Source of the DNA: an uncultured Lewinella sp.
GTDB lineage: Bacteria; Bacteroidota; Bacteroidia; Chitinophagales; Saprospiraceae
Assembly (NCBI GenBank): GCA_913057785.1
Contig: CAJXPD010000049.1
Coordinates: forward strand, 1 to 45,619
Length of the DNA: 45,619 nucleotides
Direction of reading: 5' to 3'
Position 1 is the stretch's first letter. Every line of letters begins with the position of its first letter. Under the pieces are notes generated by a model that was given only the letters and a program-made list of their open reading frames with translations, had not been told where the DNA came from and searched no databases. Shown in pieces: positions 1 to 9,384 of this stretch. The position numbers and the translations under genes are program-made.

Positions 1-3000
1 CATCCGCGCCGGTTTCCAAGCCTTCATTCTTGAATGGTTGTGCAGCTCTGGCCGTAAGTAGAACAACTGGGATATGACTGGTTTTTATATCCGATTTTAT
101 TTTGCTGCAAAGCGTCGTTCCATCCATATTCGGCATCATAATATCGCTGATAATCAGATCGGGATTCTGTTTGGCCGCTTCACGCAATCCTTCCTGTCCA
201 TCCATGGCTGTAATGATGCGATAAGTACCCTGGAAAATTTCTTCTAGATACTGGAGAATTTCGGGATTGTCCTCCACGAGAAGAAGGGTAGGAGCTTTCT
301 CAGCAGCTTGTGGGATAGGAGGAAGAGAAGAATGTTCGTCCTTAACTTTGGAAACCTCTACTTGCAGGCCTGAGGAGGGTAGGGGCGAGGCTAATTTACC
401 ATCAACCAACTCCTCTGTTTTGAAGTGCTCCTTACCAAGAGGAATTTCTACAAAAAAGGTAGCGCCTTGACCCACTTCGCTTTCTACCCAAAGCTTACCA
501 TGATGGAGCGCGATCATTTGTTTGGACAAGGCCAGGCCTAAGCCAGAACCCTTCCACTTGGAGAATGGAATGGCGACTTTTTCGTAATAGCGTTTGAAGA
601 TTTGTTCATGCAGCTCCTTTTTAACGCCATTTCCACTATCGGAAACGCGAATTTGTAGATTGTTTTCTGCTTTTTCAATCTCCAGCTTTATTGCTCCTTT
701 ATCGGGGGTGAATTTAAAGGCATTGGAAAGCAAATTGAAAATGACTTTCTCCAGTTTCTCGGGGTCAAACCAGGCAATTACTTCTGCCGCTGAAGAATGG
801 AATGCATAAGAGATCTTCCTGAGTTTTGCCGTTTCCTCAAAGGAGCTATAGATTTCATTGAGGAAGGGGACCATATCAGCTTGTACAGCTTGCACATTTT
901 CATGTCCAGATTCTAATTTCCGGAAAGAAAGAATCTGATTAACCAACTTGAGAAGCCTTTCCGCATTTCGCTTAACTGAGTAAAGTTGGGAAGAGCCCCC
1001 ATTCCCCGAATGTTTGTCTATTAGTTCGTTGATCGGGCCAAGGATCAAGGTTAAAGGCGTGCGAAACTCATGAGTGATATCCGTATAAAACCGGAGCTTG
1101 ACTTCATTGAGTTCTTTTTCCTTTTCTTTCGCCAATTGCTCCAAATGAAGCCTATGCCGTAAACGGGTGAAGTACCAGATCCCATAGAAGATTAACAACA
1201 AGATTAGGGAGTAGATCACAAAAGCTGTGGTACTAAGCCATGGGGGAGGGAGTACGGTAATTTTCATCTTGCGTTCCCCCTCGCTCCAGATGCCGTAGCT
1301 GTTGCTAGCTTTAACGCGAAGCAAATAGGTGCCCGGACGTTGAATCGTGTAGCTTGCTTCAGTCTTTCCCACTTTGTGATTCCAATCATTGTCCAAGCCT
1401 TCAAGCTTGTAGGCATATTGTACATTGCTAGGATTGAAATAATCCAACGCAGCTACACCAATGGAAAATATAGCTTCATTGTACTTGAAAGTGAGCTCAT
1501 CCACTTCATTAAGGGCCTGGGGTAATAGTCCACTTTTATCCCCAACGTCGACCTTCTGATTATAAACCCGCAAATCCGTAAAGATCAATGGCGGTGTGAA
1601 GGAGTCGGAGATGATCTCAGCAGGTTCGAAGAGGGTAAACCCATTATTGCCCCCAAATAATAATTCACCAGATTGGGCTTGATAATGGGCATTATAATTG
1701 AACTGCAGATGTTGCAGCCCATTGGAGTAATTGTAGTTGGTAAATACAAGATTATCTCTATCGAACTTCGACAATCCATTATTAGTGCTCAACCAAAGCT
1801 TCCCCGTCTCATCTTGTTCAATTCCAAAAATAGCTCGCCCTGGCAGCCCATCCAATTCAGTATACTGTTTAAGGCTTAAATCCTCTAAGTTCAAGGCAAA
1901 AAGTCCATTGGAAAAGGTCCCAATCCATAGGACTCGATTTTCGTCTTCGTAAAGGGCATACACCTTCTTATCTGGAATAAAGCACTGAAACTGCAGATTC
2001 GTATCCTGGACGGAAGCTCTCTGGATGAGGTTTACTCCATTTTCAGTACCCACCCACAATTGATCTTGGCTATCCTTAAAAATCACCCTTCCATTATTGG
2101 AACTAATAGCGGTGCTATTAGAGGGATCAGCCTGATATGATTCAAACTTCCCGGTATCGAAATCCATCACATTCAAACCTCCACCATAGGTGACGATCCA
2201 TAAACGATCGCCTTCCTTCAGCAAACTATAAACATTATTATTGGAGAGCGAACTAGTATTTTCGGGATCATGTTTGAAATGCCGAAAGGCTTTAGTACTG
2301 AAATCTAGATAATTAAGCCCTTGCCTAAAGGTCCCAATCCATAGCCCAGCTCCGTCCTCTATTATAGTCTTTACATTGTTGCCGCTAATGCTGTTTCTCT
2401 GTCCTGCCTGAGATCTATAGATAGTGAAATTACCGTTGGATCTATTGAAGTAATTGAGTCCGCCCCCTTCCGTACCGATCCAAAAATTACCCTTATCGTC
2501 CTCTAGAAATGAGCTTACCACATTGTGGCTAATACTGTTACCATTGGCTAAGGGCTCAAAATGCTGGAAACGACTCAAAGCTGGGTCATAGTAACTGGCA
2601 CCGCCGTGGTAGGTACCAATCCACATGCCCCCCCTTTCATCAAAGAAAATGGATCGGATAGATCTACTTCGAAGGTGGATAGGGTCTTCATCATCATCGA
2701 AAAAATGATGGTAATCTCCTGTCTTAGGATCGTATTTGATGAGGCCTACGAAGGTGCCAATCCATATGATTCCATTGGATTCTTTGGTAAGAACGCGTAC
2801 TCCATTGCTGCTTAATGGGTGATTGCCACTTTCCTCCTCCTTAAATACTTTGATTTGATCGGATTGACGATCCCAGAGGTATACTCCACCACTTCGAGTT
2901 CCCATCCATAATTGTCCAGGGTCACCTTCTAGGAGGGCCTGTATGCGATAATCAGATAAAGAGAATTTCTCCTTGGTGACTAAAGGAAGAACGGAAAAAT

Positions 3001-3628
3001 GGCTAGAATCTTCTTCTACCAGTTGATATAGACCATTGTCCACGCCGATTAAGAGATTACCTTCGCTATCTTCTGTGATGGCTATAATTTCCCGGTCAAT
3101 ATTATGGGGAAAATCCAAGGGGATAGGTTGAAAGTGTTGACCATCCTCTTGCATAAGATTGAGACCATCGGCCGTGCCTACCCATAATCTCCCCTTAGAA
3201 TCTCTCTGGATACATCGGACGGAGCTGGAAGATAGGCCTTGGGGTTCAGTGTAATTCTGGAAGGTGTCCACCTTGGCGTCATATCTACTCAGTCCCTGTA
3301 GTGTGCCTACCCATAGGGTCTGAATTAAAGTGTCAAAATATAGGACTCGAATATCATTTCCTACTAAGGAGGTGGATTGCTGTGGTACGTGTCTATAGAT
3401 GGTAAACTGATAACCATCGTACTTATTCAATCCATCCCTCGTTCCAAACCACATATGTCCGATCTCATCTTGAGCCACGGCAAACACGGTACCCTGCGAA
3501 AGCCCTTCTTTCATATCCAAATTACGAAAAACAGCTTCTTGCTGCGCGAGCAAACTATGAGCTAGTAGGCAGCACAAAGCCAATATCCATGATTGCTTAT
3601 ATTCCTTGTGAATCTGTGTGATAAACAT
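1..3628 (-). CDS. Hybrid two-component sensor (HTCS), C-terminal part cut by window edge
   Basis: The ATG at 3628 opens a leftward frame; translations near 3628, 1090 and 277 share one phase, and about 1209 codons are visible. Visible order: signal peptide (MFITQIHKEYKQ, then a hydrophobic stretch ending LLAQQ); a long propeller with repeated W-x-G-T-x-x-G motifs (residues about 30-690, starting MWFGTRDGLNKYDGY); a Y_Y_Y domain (about 690-790); one membrane helix (about 796-820); HisKA with its His in THEFRTPLTLILGP (about 850); HATPase (about 960-1065); and a receiver domain (from about 1117) with the phosphoacceptor Asp in ISDIMMPNMDG. This family normally ends in an AraC-type HTH, which would lie beyond base 1. 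Such sensors bind oligosaccharides in the periplasm and switch on polysaccharide loci. No target locus is visible beside it, so its ligand is unknown. Confidence 0.93.
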   Translation of the reverse strand, partial: MFITQIHKEYKQSWILALCCLLAHSLLAQQEAVFRNLDMKEGLSQGTVFAVAQDEIGHMWFGTRDGLNKYDGYQFTIYRHVPQQSTSLVGNDIRVLYFDTLIQTLWVGTLQGLSRYDAKVDTFQNYTEPQGLSSSSVRCIQRDSKGRLWVGTADGLNLMQEDGQHFQPIPLDFPHNIDREIIAITEDSEGNLLIGVDNGLYQLVEEDSSHFSVLPLVTKEKFSLSDYRIQALLEGDPGQLWMGTRSGGVYLWDRQSDQIKVFKEEESGNHPLSSNGVRVLTKESNGIIWIGTFVGLIKYDPKTGDYHHFFDDDEDPIHLRSRSIRSIFFDERGGMWIGTYHGGASYYDPALSRFQHFEPLANGNSISHNVVSSFLEDDKGNFWIGTEGGGLNYFNRSNGNFTIYRSQAGQRNSISGNNVKTIIEDGAGLWIGTFRQGLNYLDFSTKAFRHFKHDPENTSSLSNNNVYSLLKEGDRLWIVTYGGGLNVMDFDTGKFESYQADPSNSTAISSNNGRVIFKDSQDQLWVGTENGVNLIQRASVQDTNLQFQCFIPDKKVYALYEDENRVLWIGTFSNGLFALNLEDLSLKQYTELDGLPGRAIFGIEQDETGKLWLSTNNGLSKFDRDNLVFTNYNYSNGLQHLQFNYNAHYQAQSGELLFGGNNGFTLFEPAEIISDSFTPPLIFTDLRVYNQKVDVGDKSGLLPQALNEVDELTFKYNEAIFSIGVAALDYFNPSNVQYAYKLEGLDNDWNHKVGKTEASYTIQRPGTYLLRVKASNSYGIWSEGERKMKITVLPPPWLSTTAFVIYSLILLLIFYGIWYFTRLRHRLHLEQLAKEKEKELNEVKLRFYTDITHEFRTPLTLILGPINELIDKHSGNGGSSQLYSVKRNAERLLKLVNQILSFRKLESGHENVQAVQADMVPFLNEIYSSFEETAKLRKISYAFHSSAAEVIAWFDPEKLEKVIFNLLSNAFKFTPDKGAIKLEIEKAENNLQIRVSDSGNGVKKELHEQIFKRYYEKVAIPFSKWKGSGLGLALSKQMIALHHGKLWVESEVGQGATFFVEIPLGKEHFKTEELVDGKLASPLPSSGLQVEVSKVKDEHSSLPPIPQAAEKAPTLLLVEDNPEILQYLEEIFQGTYRIITAMDGQEGLREAAKQNPDLIISDIMMPNMDGTTLCSKIKSDIKTSHIPVVLLTARAAQPFKNEGLETGAD

Positions 3629-4155
3629 ACCGTTCAGTGGTCGTGTGGCCTAGGTCAAAGGTCCATTGGGATGGAGAACGCCGTCATTGATGGTCATTTT
3701 TTCTCTTTCCCAATTCAATTCAGGGCTACCAGGCAATTTACGAAATAAAGCTATAGTAGGGTTGGGGAGGTTAAAATTTTGTCTCCTTTCGTCATAAGAA
3801 GTCAAGATTCAACAGCTTGCAGGGAGATAGCTTAAGGGTGAGGTAGGTGTTTGGCTCAACAATTATTATTTTTTTATCATTTGTTTTCTTATTTTAGACT
3901 TAACTCCCTCCAAAAGTAGTGCGACAATAGATACTCCTGGTTTTCTGCTGCGTCTTTTTCATATAGACCGGCCTGCCAGCAAGCAGGCTTCTGTAAGAAA
4001 TATCCTCTCGCTGCAAAAAAGTGGGGCCCTTAATTAACTTAGGGCTAGGTATGATTTTTCGGTCTTTCCTAACCATAAAACTCGCGATCAGAATCTTCAC
4101 GATTACTATTGTCACACTCGTTAATTGTTCATAGTAAATTTACCAGGCCTTAGAC
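3629..4155. other. Intergenic region between the HTCS gene and the FIST gene
   Basis: About 530 bases separate two divergent genes. A short leftward frame here (3900-4115) has no family resemblance and is probably spurious. On the minus strand a GACCTTTG element (3656-3663), one base off the Bacteroidota -7 consensus, lies about 30 bases before the HTCS start, but I see no clear -33 partner. A GC-rich inverted repeat (GCCTGC 3971-3976, GCAGGC 3983-3988) and a looser one (GCCCT 4026-4030, AGGGC 4041-4045) occur in otherwise AT-rich sequence. For the rightward FIST gene only a weak TAAATTTA box near 4133 is visible. Confidence 0.5.
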
Positions 4156-5289
4156 ATGAAAACCAAATCTTACCAGTTGACTTCGATTGAAGAATTGAAG
4201 GAGACACTATCTGTAATTAACACTAAGGACTTCCAACCTACCTTAGCTATCGTCTTCACCAGCATAAGCTTTGATCTAGAAGAAATGCGGAGGTGTTTTG
4301 TTAATGCCAACCTCGCTTTAGTAGGATGTACTACTGCGGGTGAAATAGTCGACGATTCTCTTCATGAACACTCGATGGCAGTTTTGTGCATGGATATAGA
4401 TCCTCAGGCGTTTCGGATCAAATTGGAGCAGTATCAAGAGGAGAACATTCAGGTCCCGGCTGAAAGAATTGGAACTTTCGTTTCAGAAAGTTTCGTCAAA
4501 CCAGGGATGTTGCTGATGTCTGGTGGTTTGGCTATCGATGCTCAACGACTTGTGCAAGGAATCAATGCTTCTACTTCAGAACCTATCCCAATTTACGGTG
4601 GCTTAGCTGGTGATGATCTAAACATGGTCAGGACTTTTGCTTTTACGCACGAAAAGGTTACTGACAATGGAGCTGCTTGTTTGGTCTTTAATACGGAAAG
4701 GGTCACTTTAAATGGCTTAGCCATCAGTGGATGGAAGCCTATTGGAGGGATCAATGTGATCACCAAAGCAATCGGCAATCAGGTTTTTGAGATCAATGGA
4801 GAGCCCGCCTACGATGTTTTTGTTCGTTACTTTGGTTTGACAGAAGCAGAGACTAAGCATGACCAATTGATCGGTATTCAAACCAATTATCCTTTTCAAA
4901 TTCTTAGGGAGGGAGGCAAGCACATTCTTAGATCACCCTTGCTCGTACATAAAGACACGAAAAGCATCAGTTTGGCGGCCAGTGTACAGGAAGGGGATCG
5001 GTTTAGATTCTCCACTTCGCCCGGATTTGAGGTTGTAGAACAAACTATTGAAGGTTTCAAAGGCTTGAAATCAGAAGCGCCCGATGCAGATGCTTTAATC
5101 CTGTTTTCTTGTAAAGGAAGACATGGTGCCTTTGGGCCAATGATAAATGATGAAATTAAGGGAATACATTCCTATTGGAATAAGCCACTGATTGGTTTTC
5201 TTTCCTATGGAGAGATTGGTAATTTAAGTGCGGAAGAGATCGAATTTCACAATGAAACTTGTGCTGCAGTTGTGCTGAAGGAGCAATAA
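4156..5289 (+). CDS. FIST-domain sensory protein (FIST N + FIST C)
   Basis: 377 residues without signal peptide or membrane helix, so probably cytosolic. The N-terminal half carries typical FIST features: the VGCTTAGEI motif near residue 60, LLMSGGLAID near 115 and IYGGLAGDD near 150. The C-terminal half (about 220-377) is FIST_C-like, ending in a stretch with GFLSYGEIGN. FIST domains are proposed to bind small ligands, perhaps amino acids, and are often linked to signal transduction. The stop is two bases before the start of a histidine kinase with GGAG just upstream, so the two are almost certainly co-transcribed and the FIST protein probably supplies the input for that kinase. The ligand cannot be read from the sequence. 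Confidence 0.9.
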   Translation: MKTKSYQLTSIEELKETLSVINTKDFQPTLAIVFTSISFDLEEMRRCFVNANLALVGCTTAGEIVDDSLHEHSMAVLCMDIDPQAFRIKLEQYQEENIQVPAERIGTFVSESFVKPGMLLMSGGLAIDAQRLVQGINASTSEPIPIYGGLAGDDLNMVRTFAFTHEKVTDNGAACLVFNTERVTLNGLAISGWKPIGGINVITKAIGNQVFEINGEPAYDVFVRYFGLTEAETKHDQLIGIQTNYPFQILREGGKHILRSPLLVHKDTKSISLAASVQEGDRFRFSTSPGFEVVEQTIEGFKGLKSEAPDADALILFSCKGRHGAFGPMINDEIKGIHSYWNKPLIGFLSYGEIGNLSAEEIEFHNETCAAVVLKEQ

Positions 5290-5291
5290 AT

Positions 5292-6308
5292 ATGTCGGAT
5301 GTTCTCGAGAAAATATGGCGCATCATCCAAAACTCTACTTCGATCAAAGGGCCGGAGAAAGAAGGGCTGTTGGAAGATCTTTCTAGGTTGCGGAAGGAGC
5401 AGAATGCCTATGATTTCAAATTAAAACGAATATTAAAGGACAAATCAATTGCCGTCAATATCCTTGAAGCTACCATTGAAGATTTGGAGAAAAAGAACCT
5501 AGAAGTAGAACAAGCAAATCAGAAATTATCTGCTCAACAGGAAGAACTACAAGCACAGAAACAGATCATTGAGGAAAATGCCAAAATCCTTAAGCAAAAC
5601 TTGGAAAAATTGGAGTTGTCCTACAGAGAATTAGAACAGTTCTCCTACATCGCTTCTCATGATCTCAAAAGCCCTTTGCGTACGATTGCCAGCTTCGCTC
5701 AGCTACTAGAAAGAAGATATCAAGCGGAATTGGATAAGGAAGGCCAGGAGTTTATCCAATTCATTGTGTCCGGAGTCAACCAGATGAGCGATGTGATCCA
5801 GGGACTTCTACAATATGCGCAAATTGGTAATAAGGCAGAATTGACAGAATGCCTAGATCTCAATGAGATATTAAATGTCATTAAGCTGCATCTACAGGTG
5901 GATATTGAAAAGCACCAGGTGAAATTCGTCACCGATCAACTTCCTAGAATTTGCGGTAATAAAGTAGGTATTATCCAATTATTTCAGAATTTGATTGATA
6001 ATGCCATCAAATTCCGTGGAGCGGCGACACCGCTTATTAAGATCTCCTGCCGACATCTTGATGATACCCAACATTGGGAGTTTTGCTTGACCGACAACGG
6101 GGTGGGTATGAGTGAAGAGTTTCAGGAAAAGGTCTTTCTGCCCTTTCAGCGTTTGATTGGCAAGAAGACACCTGGTCTAGGCATAGGGCTTGCTATTTGC
6201 CACAAGGTGGTGAAGTTGCACCAAGGCCGAATTCGCTTTGAATCAGAACCTGGAGTGGGCACTTCTTTCATTTTTACGCTATCCTCAATTCTCCCAGAAG
6301 AATCCTAA
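5292..6308 (+). CDS. Soluble sensor histidine kinase paired with the FIST protein
   Basis: I chose the ATG at 5292 (MSDVLEK), two bases after the FIST stop and preceded by GGAG. A longer frame from 5259 would overlap the FIST gene by about 30 bases. The 338-residue protein has no membrane helix. Residues about 45-115 are a charged coiled coil (DLEKKNLEVEQANQKLSAQQ). HisKA follows with its His in SYIASHDLKSPLRT (about 122), then HATPase (about 225-330) with the N box NLIDNAIKF, the G1 box DNGVGMSE and the G2 box GLGIGLAICHKV. There is no receiver or PAS domain and no response regulator gene beside it, so the output partner must be elsewhere. Close phytochrome-like HisKA relatives are common in Bacteroidota and cyanobacteria. 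Confidence 0.92.
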   Translation: MSDVLEKIWRIIQNSTSIKGPEKEGLLEDLSRLRKEQNAYDFKLKRILKDKSIAVNILEATIEDLEKKNLEVEQANQKLSAQQEELQAQKQIIEENAKILKQNLEKLELSYRELEQFSYIASHDLKSPLRTIASFAQLLERRYQAELDKEGQEFIQFIVSGVNQMSDVIQGLLQYAQIGNKAELTECLDLNEILNVIKLHLQVDIEKHQVKFVTDQLPRICGNKVGIIQLFQNLIDNAIKFRGAATPLIKISCRHLDDTQHWEFCLTDNGVGMSEEFQEKVFLPFQRLIGKKTPGLGIGLAICHKVVKLHQGRIRFESEPGVGTSFIFTLSSILPEES

Positions 6309-6425
6309 TCCCTTTGGGGTATTACGAAAATACTAACGGTAGCCTGCGGTCAATTGCCAAGACTATTGGAGGCCAATCCGTAATAGGGTAGGGGCCAAAT
6401 TTATTCAGGATTTTTGCCGTTTAGC

Positions 6426-7442
6426 TTAGAGTGTTCTGCTAAAGTCGAAGTCCCTATAATGCTCAAAGAAGAAGTTGATATAGGCTTTCATCTCTTTTTT
6501 GGCGGTAGCTCTAAGGTGTCTACATTTCCTAATGACTTGAATCAATGCCTCTCTTTTGCTCAGCATCTCATTGAAGGTTACACGGAGATCATCTGGATCT
6601 TCTTCAAAGCCTAGATAGGCTCTGCCATAGGTCATGGGTTTTTCTATCACTTCCTGCGGCATGGCGTATGAAGCCGCTACGATCACTGAGAAATCGAAAT
6701 CGTAGGGCACAACAATCACTTGATCTGCACGCTTTAGATACTTAATATTCTTAGATATAGTCAGCCCCCAATCTTGGTTTCCAATCATGTATTGAAACAA
6801 GGTAGTCATTCGCAAAGTGTGTGGCTCGAATTGTCCCTTTTCCCTTACAAGCATGTCCTCTACCTTGTCGGCTCCGATTCGGGCACGCAATTGGGCGGTG
6901 TCTTCGATTAAGAAGGCCAGTTGTGTGCTTTTCTTTCTCGTTTCAGTATCCGTAATCGTAATTTTAATGAGTTGAACGCGAAAGCTGATGGCTGTCAATT
7001 GGTTGTAGAGCTTATAGGTGAGATACTCGCGGATAAGCGCTTCTCGTGCTATTTGATCGTTGTCCATACAGTAGGTGACGAGCTTTAAGTCATCAAAAGG
7101 CGCTAGCCCGGCTTTACGGAGCTCCTTCTTACTGAAATCGATCGTTAGAGGCGGCATCTCCTGGCAACGCTGTCGTCGGTACCTTCCTCGAAGGCTTAGG
7201 TTAACTTGCCAGTCTTGTTGCTTTCCCGCTTCATCGATAAAACTTAGCAAGCCAGGGTATTTATTACTGTTTCGGCGATTTTCATGCAAGCTGCTTACAT
7301 CAAAACTTAAGTCAATCTTTGTAACTTCTTGATAATGAATCAGATCGAAAATAGATTTTTGCTGTGCTGCAGTAGAGTTCGACAGGGAGAGTAAACCCAA
7401 TAGAATAGGGTAGAGGTTTGTTATTTTTGAGAGAGTTGGCAT
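6426..7442 (-). CDS. Secreted protein with CotH-kinase-like features
   Basis: 338 residues with a plausible signal peptide (MPTLSKITNLYPILLGLLS, cleavage near AAQQ). Three stretches recall the CotH kinase fold: an RGRYRRQRC segment near residue 85, QYMIGNQDWG near 215-225, and the Asp-rich VVPYDFDFS near 245, matching the N-x-D and Y-D-x-D positions that bind ATP and metal in CotH. The family is known for protein kinase activity on spore coat proteins, but Bacteroidota members are mostly uncharacterised and many are annotated only as hypothetical. It stands alone and converges on the FIST kinase gene. No clear promoter is visible. The assignment rests on motifs, so kinase activity is an inference. 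Confidence 0.6.
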   Translation of the reverse strand: MPTLSKITNLYPILLGLLSLSNSTAAQQKSIFDLIHYQEVTKIDLSFDVSSLHENRRNSNKYPGLLSFIDEAGKQQDWQVNLSLRGRYRRQRCQEMPPLTIDFSKKELRKAGLAPFDDLKLVTYCMDNDQIAREALIREYLTYKLYNQLTAISFRVQLIKITITDTETRKKSTQLAFLIEDTAQLRARIGADKVEDMLVREKGQFEPHTLRMTTLFQYMIGNQDWGLTISKNIKYLKRADQVIVVPYDFDFSVIVAASYAMPQEVIEKPMTYGRAYLGFEEDPDDLRVTFNEMLSKREALIQVIRKCRHLRATAKKEMKAYINFFFEHYRDFDFSRTL

Positions 7443-7945
7443 GAATGGCTTTTGTGTAACTAACCCTGCTTCGACAAGATTAGTTCAATAAAAAACAACC
7501 TGTAACTAGCTGTTAAATAGTTAGTTATGTTGACTTTGTTGCCTTTCTAAAGATTTTATCAGGACAAACGCTAGTTTTAGCAAAGGAAGCATTGAAACAG
7601 CGCAAAATTGAATGAGTAAATTTTTTTTGGACAAGAAGTTGAGCGTTCTGTTGAGGATAGGAATGACTTGAGGTTCATGCTAAGTGAGAATGGAAATCTA
7701 TCTGATTAGTAGCCAGGATCTAACAAGGATACATGAGGCTGAGATCAATGTGGGATTTTGGATTTTCCGATTGGTCTTATAGAATGAAGACAAAATATTT
7801 GGTGATTCTAGAATATTTAGCCTATAATTAATCTTATGTTAAGTAGATGTTTCAAATGACTCCTAACTCATGCCCTCCTATTGATGAATTTTAGAAAGAC
7901 TTGTACTTTAAGAGAAACGAATTACAACCACGCTCATCTACTAAA
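7443..7945. other. Long AT-rich intergenic region
   Basis: About 500 bases between divergent genes with no convincing gene. It holds several TAACTA/TAGTTA words, two of which form an inverted pair near 7511-7531. A long T run lies near 7622. I find no good -33/-7 promoter for either neighbour. The sequence may include a 5' untranslated region for the downstream orphan gene. Confidence 0.4.
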
Positions 7946-8461
7946 ATGGAAAAGGAACAAAACTTCACGGCTAAGATATTTCCCTATTTCTTAATCCTCT
8001 TTTTATCAATTGTTGCCTATCATGGAAGTATCAGCGATCGCTGGTATACGATCGAAAAGATTATACGAGAGTTAGAAGTTGAGCAAGTGGAAATAATTAC
8101 ACTCAGACCTTTCAAAGAAACATCCTATAGCAGAAATTTGATCACAAGACCTGTCGCTGTGCGGAAGCAGGAAGATATTCAGAGTATACTTGATCAACTA
8201 AGAGGTTGTCAGAGTGAAGGCCATGAGAAGTTGCTCCAAACATTCTGGGAAGTTGAGCTGGAAATTTTATTGAAACCCTTAGATCAATTTAAGTTAAAGA
8301 GCGGGAATATGATAACCTTATATCTCGAGAGATTAGAACCTGGGCTTTACTTTGAAATGATTAATGTGATGGGCTATCATACTTACCGGTGCCCAGACGA
8401 GTTGATCAATGTAATAGAAGGGCTGGCGAAGAAACACGGGGCTTGTAAGATAATTTTTTAA
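7946..8461 (+). CDS. Unknown protein with one N-terminal membrane anchor
   Basis: I do not recognise a family. The ATG at 7946 gives 171 residues; a TTG at 7901 in the same frame would add 15 residues with no gain. Residues about 10-30 (IFPYFLILFLSIVAYHG) form one membrane segment or uncleaved signal, followed by a soluble alpha/beta-looking part rich in charged residues with two Cys (in LRGCQSEG and YRCPDEL). Codon use looks like a real gene. It is isolated, flanked by a 500-base gap upstream and the AraC gene downstream on the other strand. It may be a small secreted or membrane-tethered accessory protein. Function unknown. Confidence 0.6.
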   Translation: MEKEQNFTAKIFPYFLILFLSIVAYHGSISDRWYTIEKIIRELEVEQVEIITLRPFKETSYSRNLITRPVAVRKQEDIQSILDQLRGCQSEGHEKLLQTFWEVELEILLKPLDQFKLKSGNMITLYLERLEPGLYFEMINVMGYHTYRCPDELINVIEGLAKKHGACKIIF

Positions 8462-8527
8462 AAAGTATGCGCCTCTGGCATCGTAAATGCTTCCTCTCCC
8501 CTACCCTTCATCAGAGTAACCAATAAA

Positions 8528-9343
8528 TTAAGGCGTTCGAATCTCTTCAAAAACCAGATCGGCCACGTTGAGTTGGAGTCTAGCAAGAAACTCTGTGGGC
8601 CGAAGTTGAGTTAAGCGTTTACATTCCTTGCTAAAATGAGATTGGTCGTAATAACCAAACTCTAAGGCATCGATCAAACGGGCTCCTTTTGATTTCTTCA
8701 GGTGAATGGAGGATTTTCCAAACCGGATGATACGTAGTAGTTGCTTAGGTGTCATTCCGCAAACCCGACTGACCAGCCGCTCAAAGCTCTTCACGCTAAG
8801 GTGATTTAGGGCTGCTAGTTCACTTACCTTTAATTCCGCATTTTCGGGGGAGAATACAGAGGTCAGCATGGCTTCAATCCTATGATCTACACTTTGTAAG
8901 TCATTCGCCTCCAAAATTAATTGATCCAGCGTATCTGTAATCTCCTCCGCATTTGAAAAGTCCAAGTTTTTGATGCGGGAAGGCCCATCCTGTCCCAGGA
9001 AATTCATGACGGGTATTTCCTTCCAATTATCGATGAATTTTGTGAAGGCAGGTAGCCCTAGTACGCTGGGTTTCAGCTTAATATTGAAGCACCTCAAATC
9101 TTCTTCAAAAAAATACGTAAACCCTCCGCTGCTTAACGGGAAAAAACCAGCCTGCCCTGCTGCTCTAAAGGCATTGCCGTTCGCATCCAGCATCATGAAC
9201 TCCCCTTCCAGAACCACCCAGCACTCACAGGTTCCACTAGGAATAGCCTTGACTAGAAAGGGGCCACGACATTGGAATAGCTGGTATTGTGCCACAAATC
9301 TGTTGATCAGTGGATTTTTTGAGTGATATTCTCGAACGTACAA
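8528..9343 (-). CDS. AraC-family transcriptional regulator
   Basis: 271 residues starting at a TTG (MYVREYHSKNPL); no in-frame ATG lies upstream, and this N-terminus resembles those of other AraC regulators. Residues about 1-150 form a cupin-like sensing domain. About 165-260 carry the two helix-turn-helix units, with MTPKQLLRIIRF joining them and the family signature near ALEFGYYDQSHFSKECKRL. The ligand is unknown. Only 41 bases separate it from the divergent S41 peptidase gene, so it may control that gene and itself from the shared gap. The AraC fold is confident; the target is inferred from arrangement. Confidence 0.92.
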   Translation of the reverse strand: MYVREYHSKNPLINRFVAQYQLFQCRGPFLVKAIPSGTCECWVVLEGEFMMLDANGNAFRAAGQAGFFPLSSGGFTYFFEEDLRCFNIKLKPSVLGLPAFTKFIDNWKEIPVMNFLGQDGPSRIKNLDFSNAEEITDTLDQLILEANDLQSVDHRIEAMLTSVFSPENAELKVSELAALNHLSVKSFERLVSRVCGMTPKQLLRIIRFGKSSIHLKKSKGARLIDALEFGYYDQSHFSKECKRLTQLRPTEFLARLQLNVADLVFEEIRTP

Positions 9344-9384
9344 TTTTGTCGATTTTTTACAATGAATCCATCATTTAGACGAAT

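Noticed and set aside
3900..4115. Short leftward frame in the HTCS-FIST gap
   Set aside because: 71 codons with no homology, crossed by inverted repeats and lacking a promoter or ribosome site.
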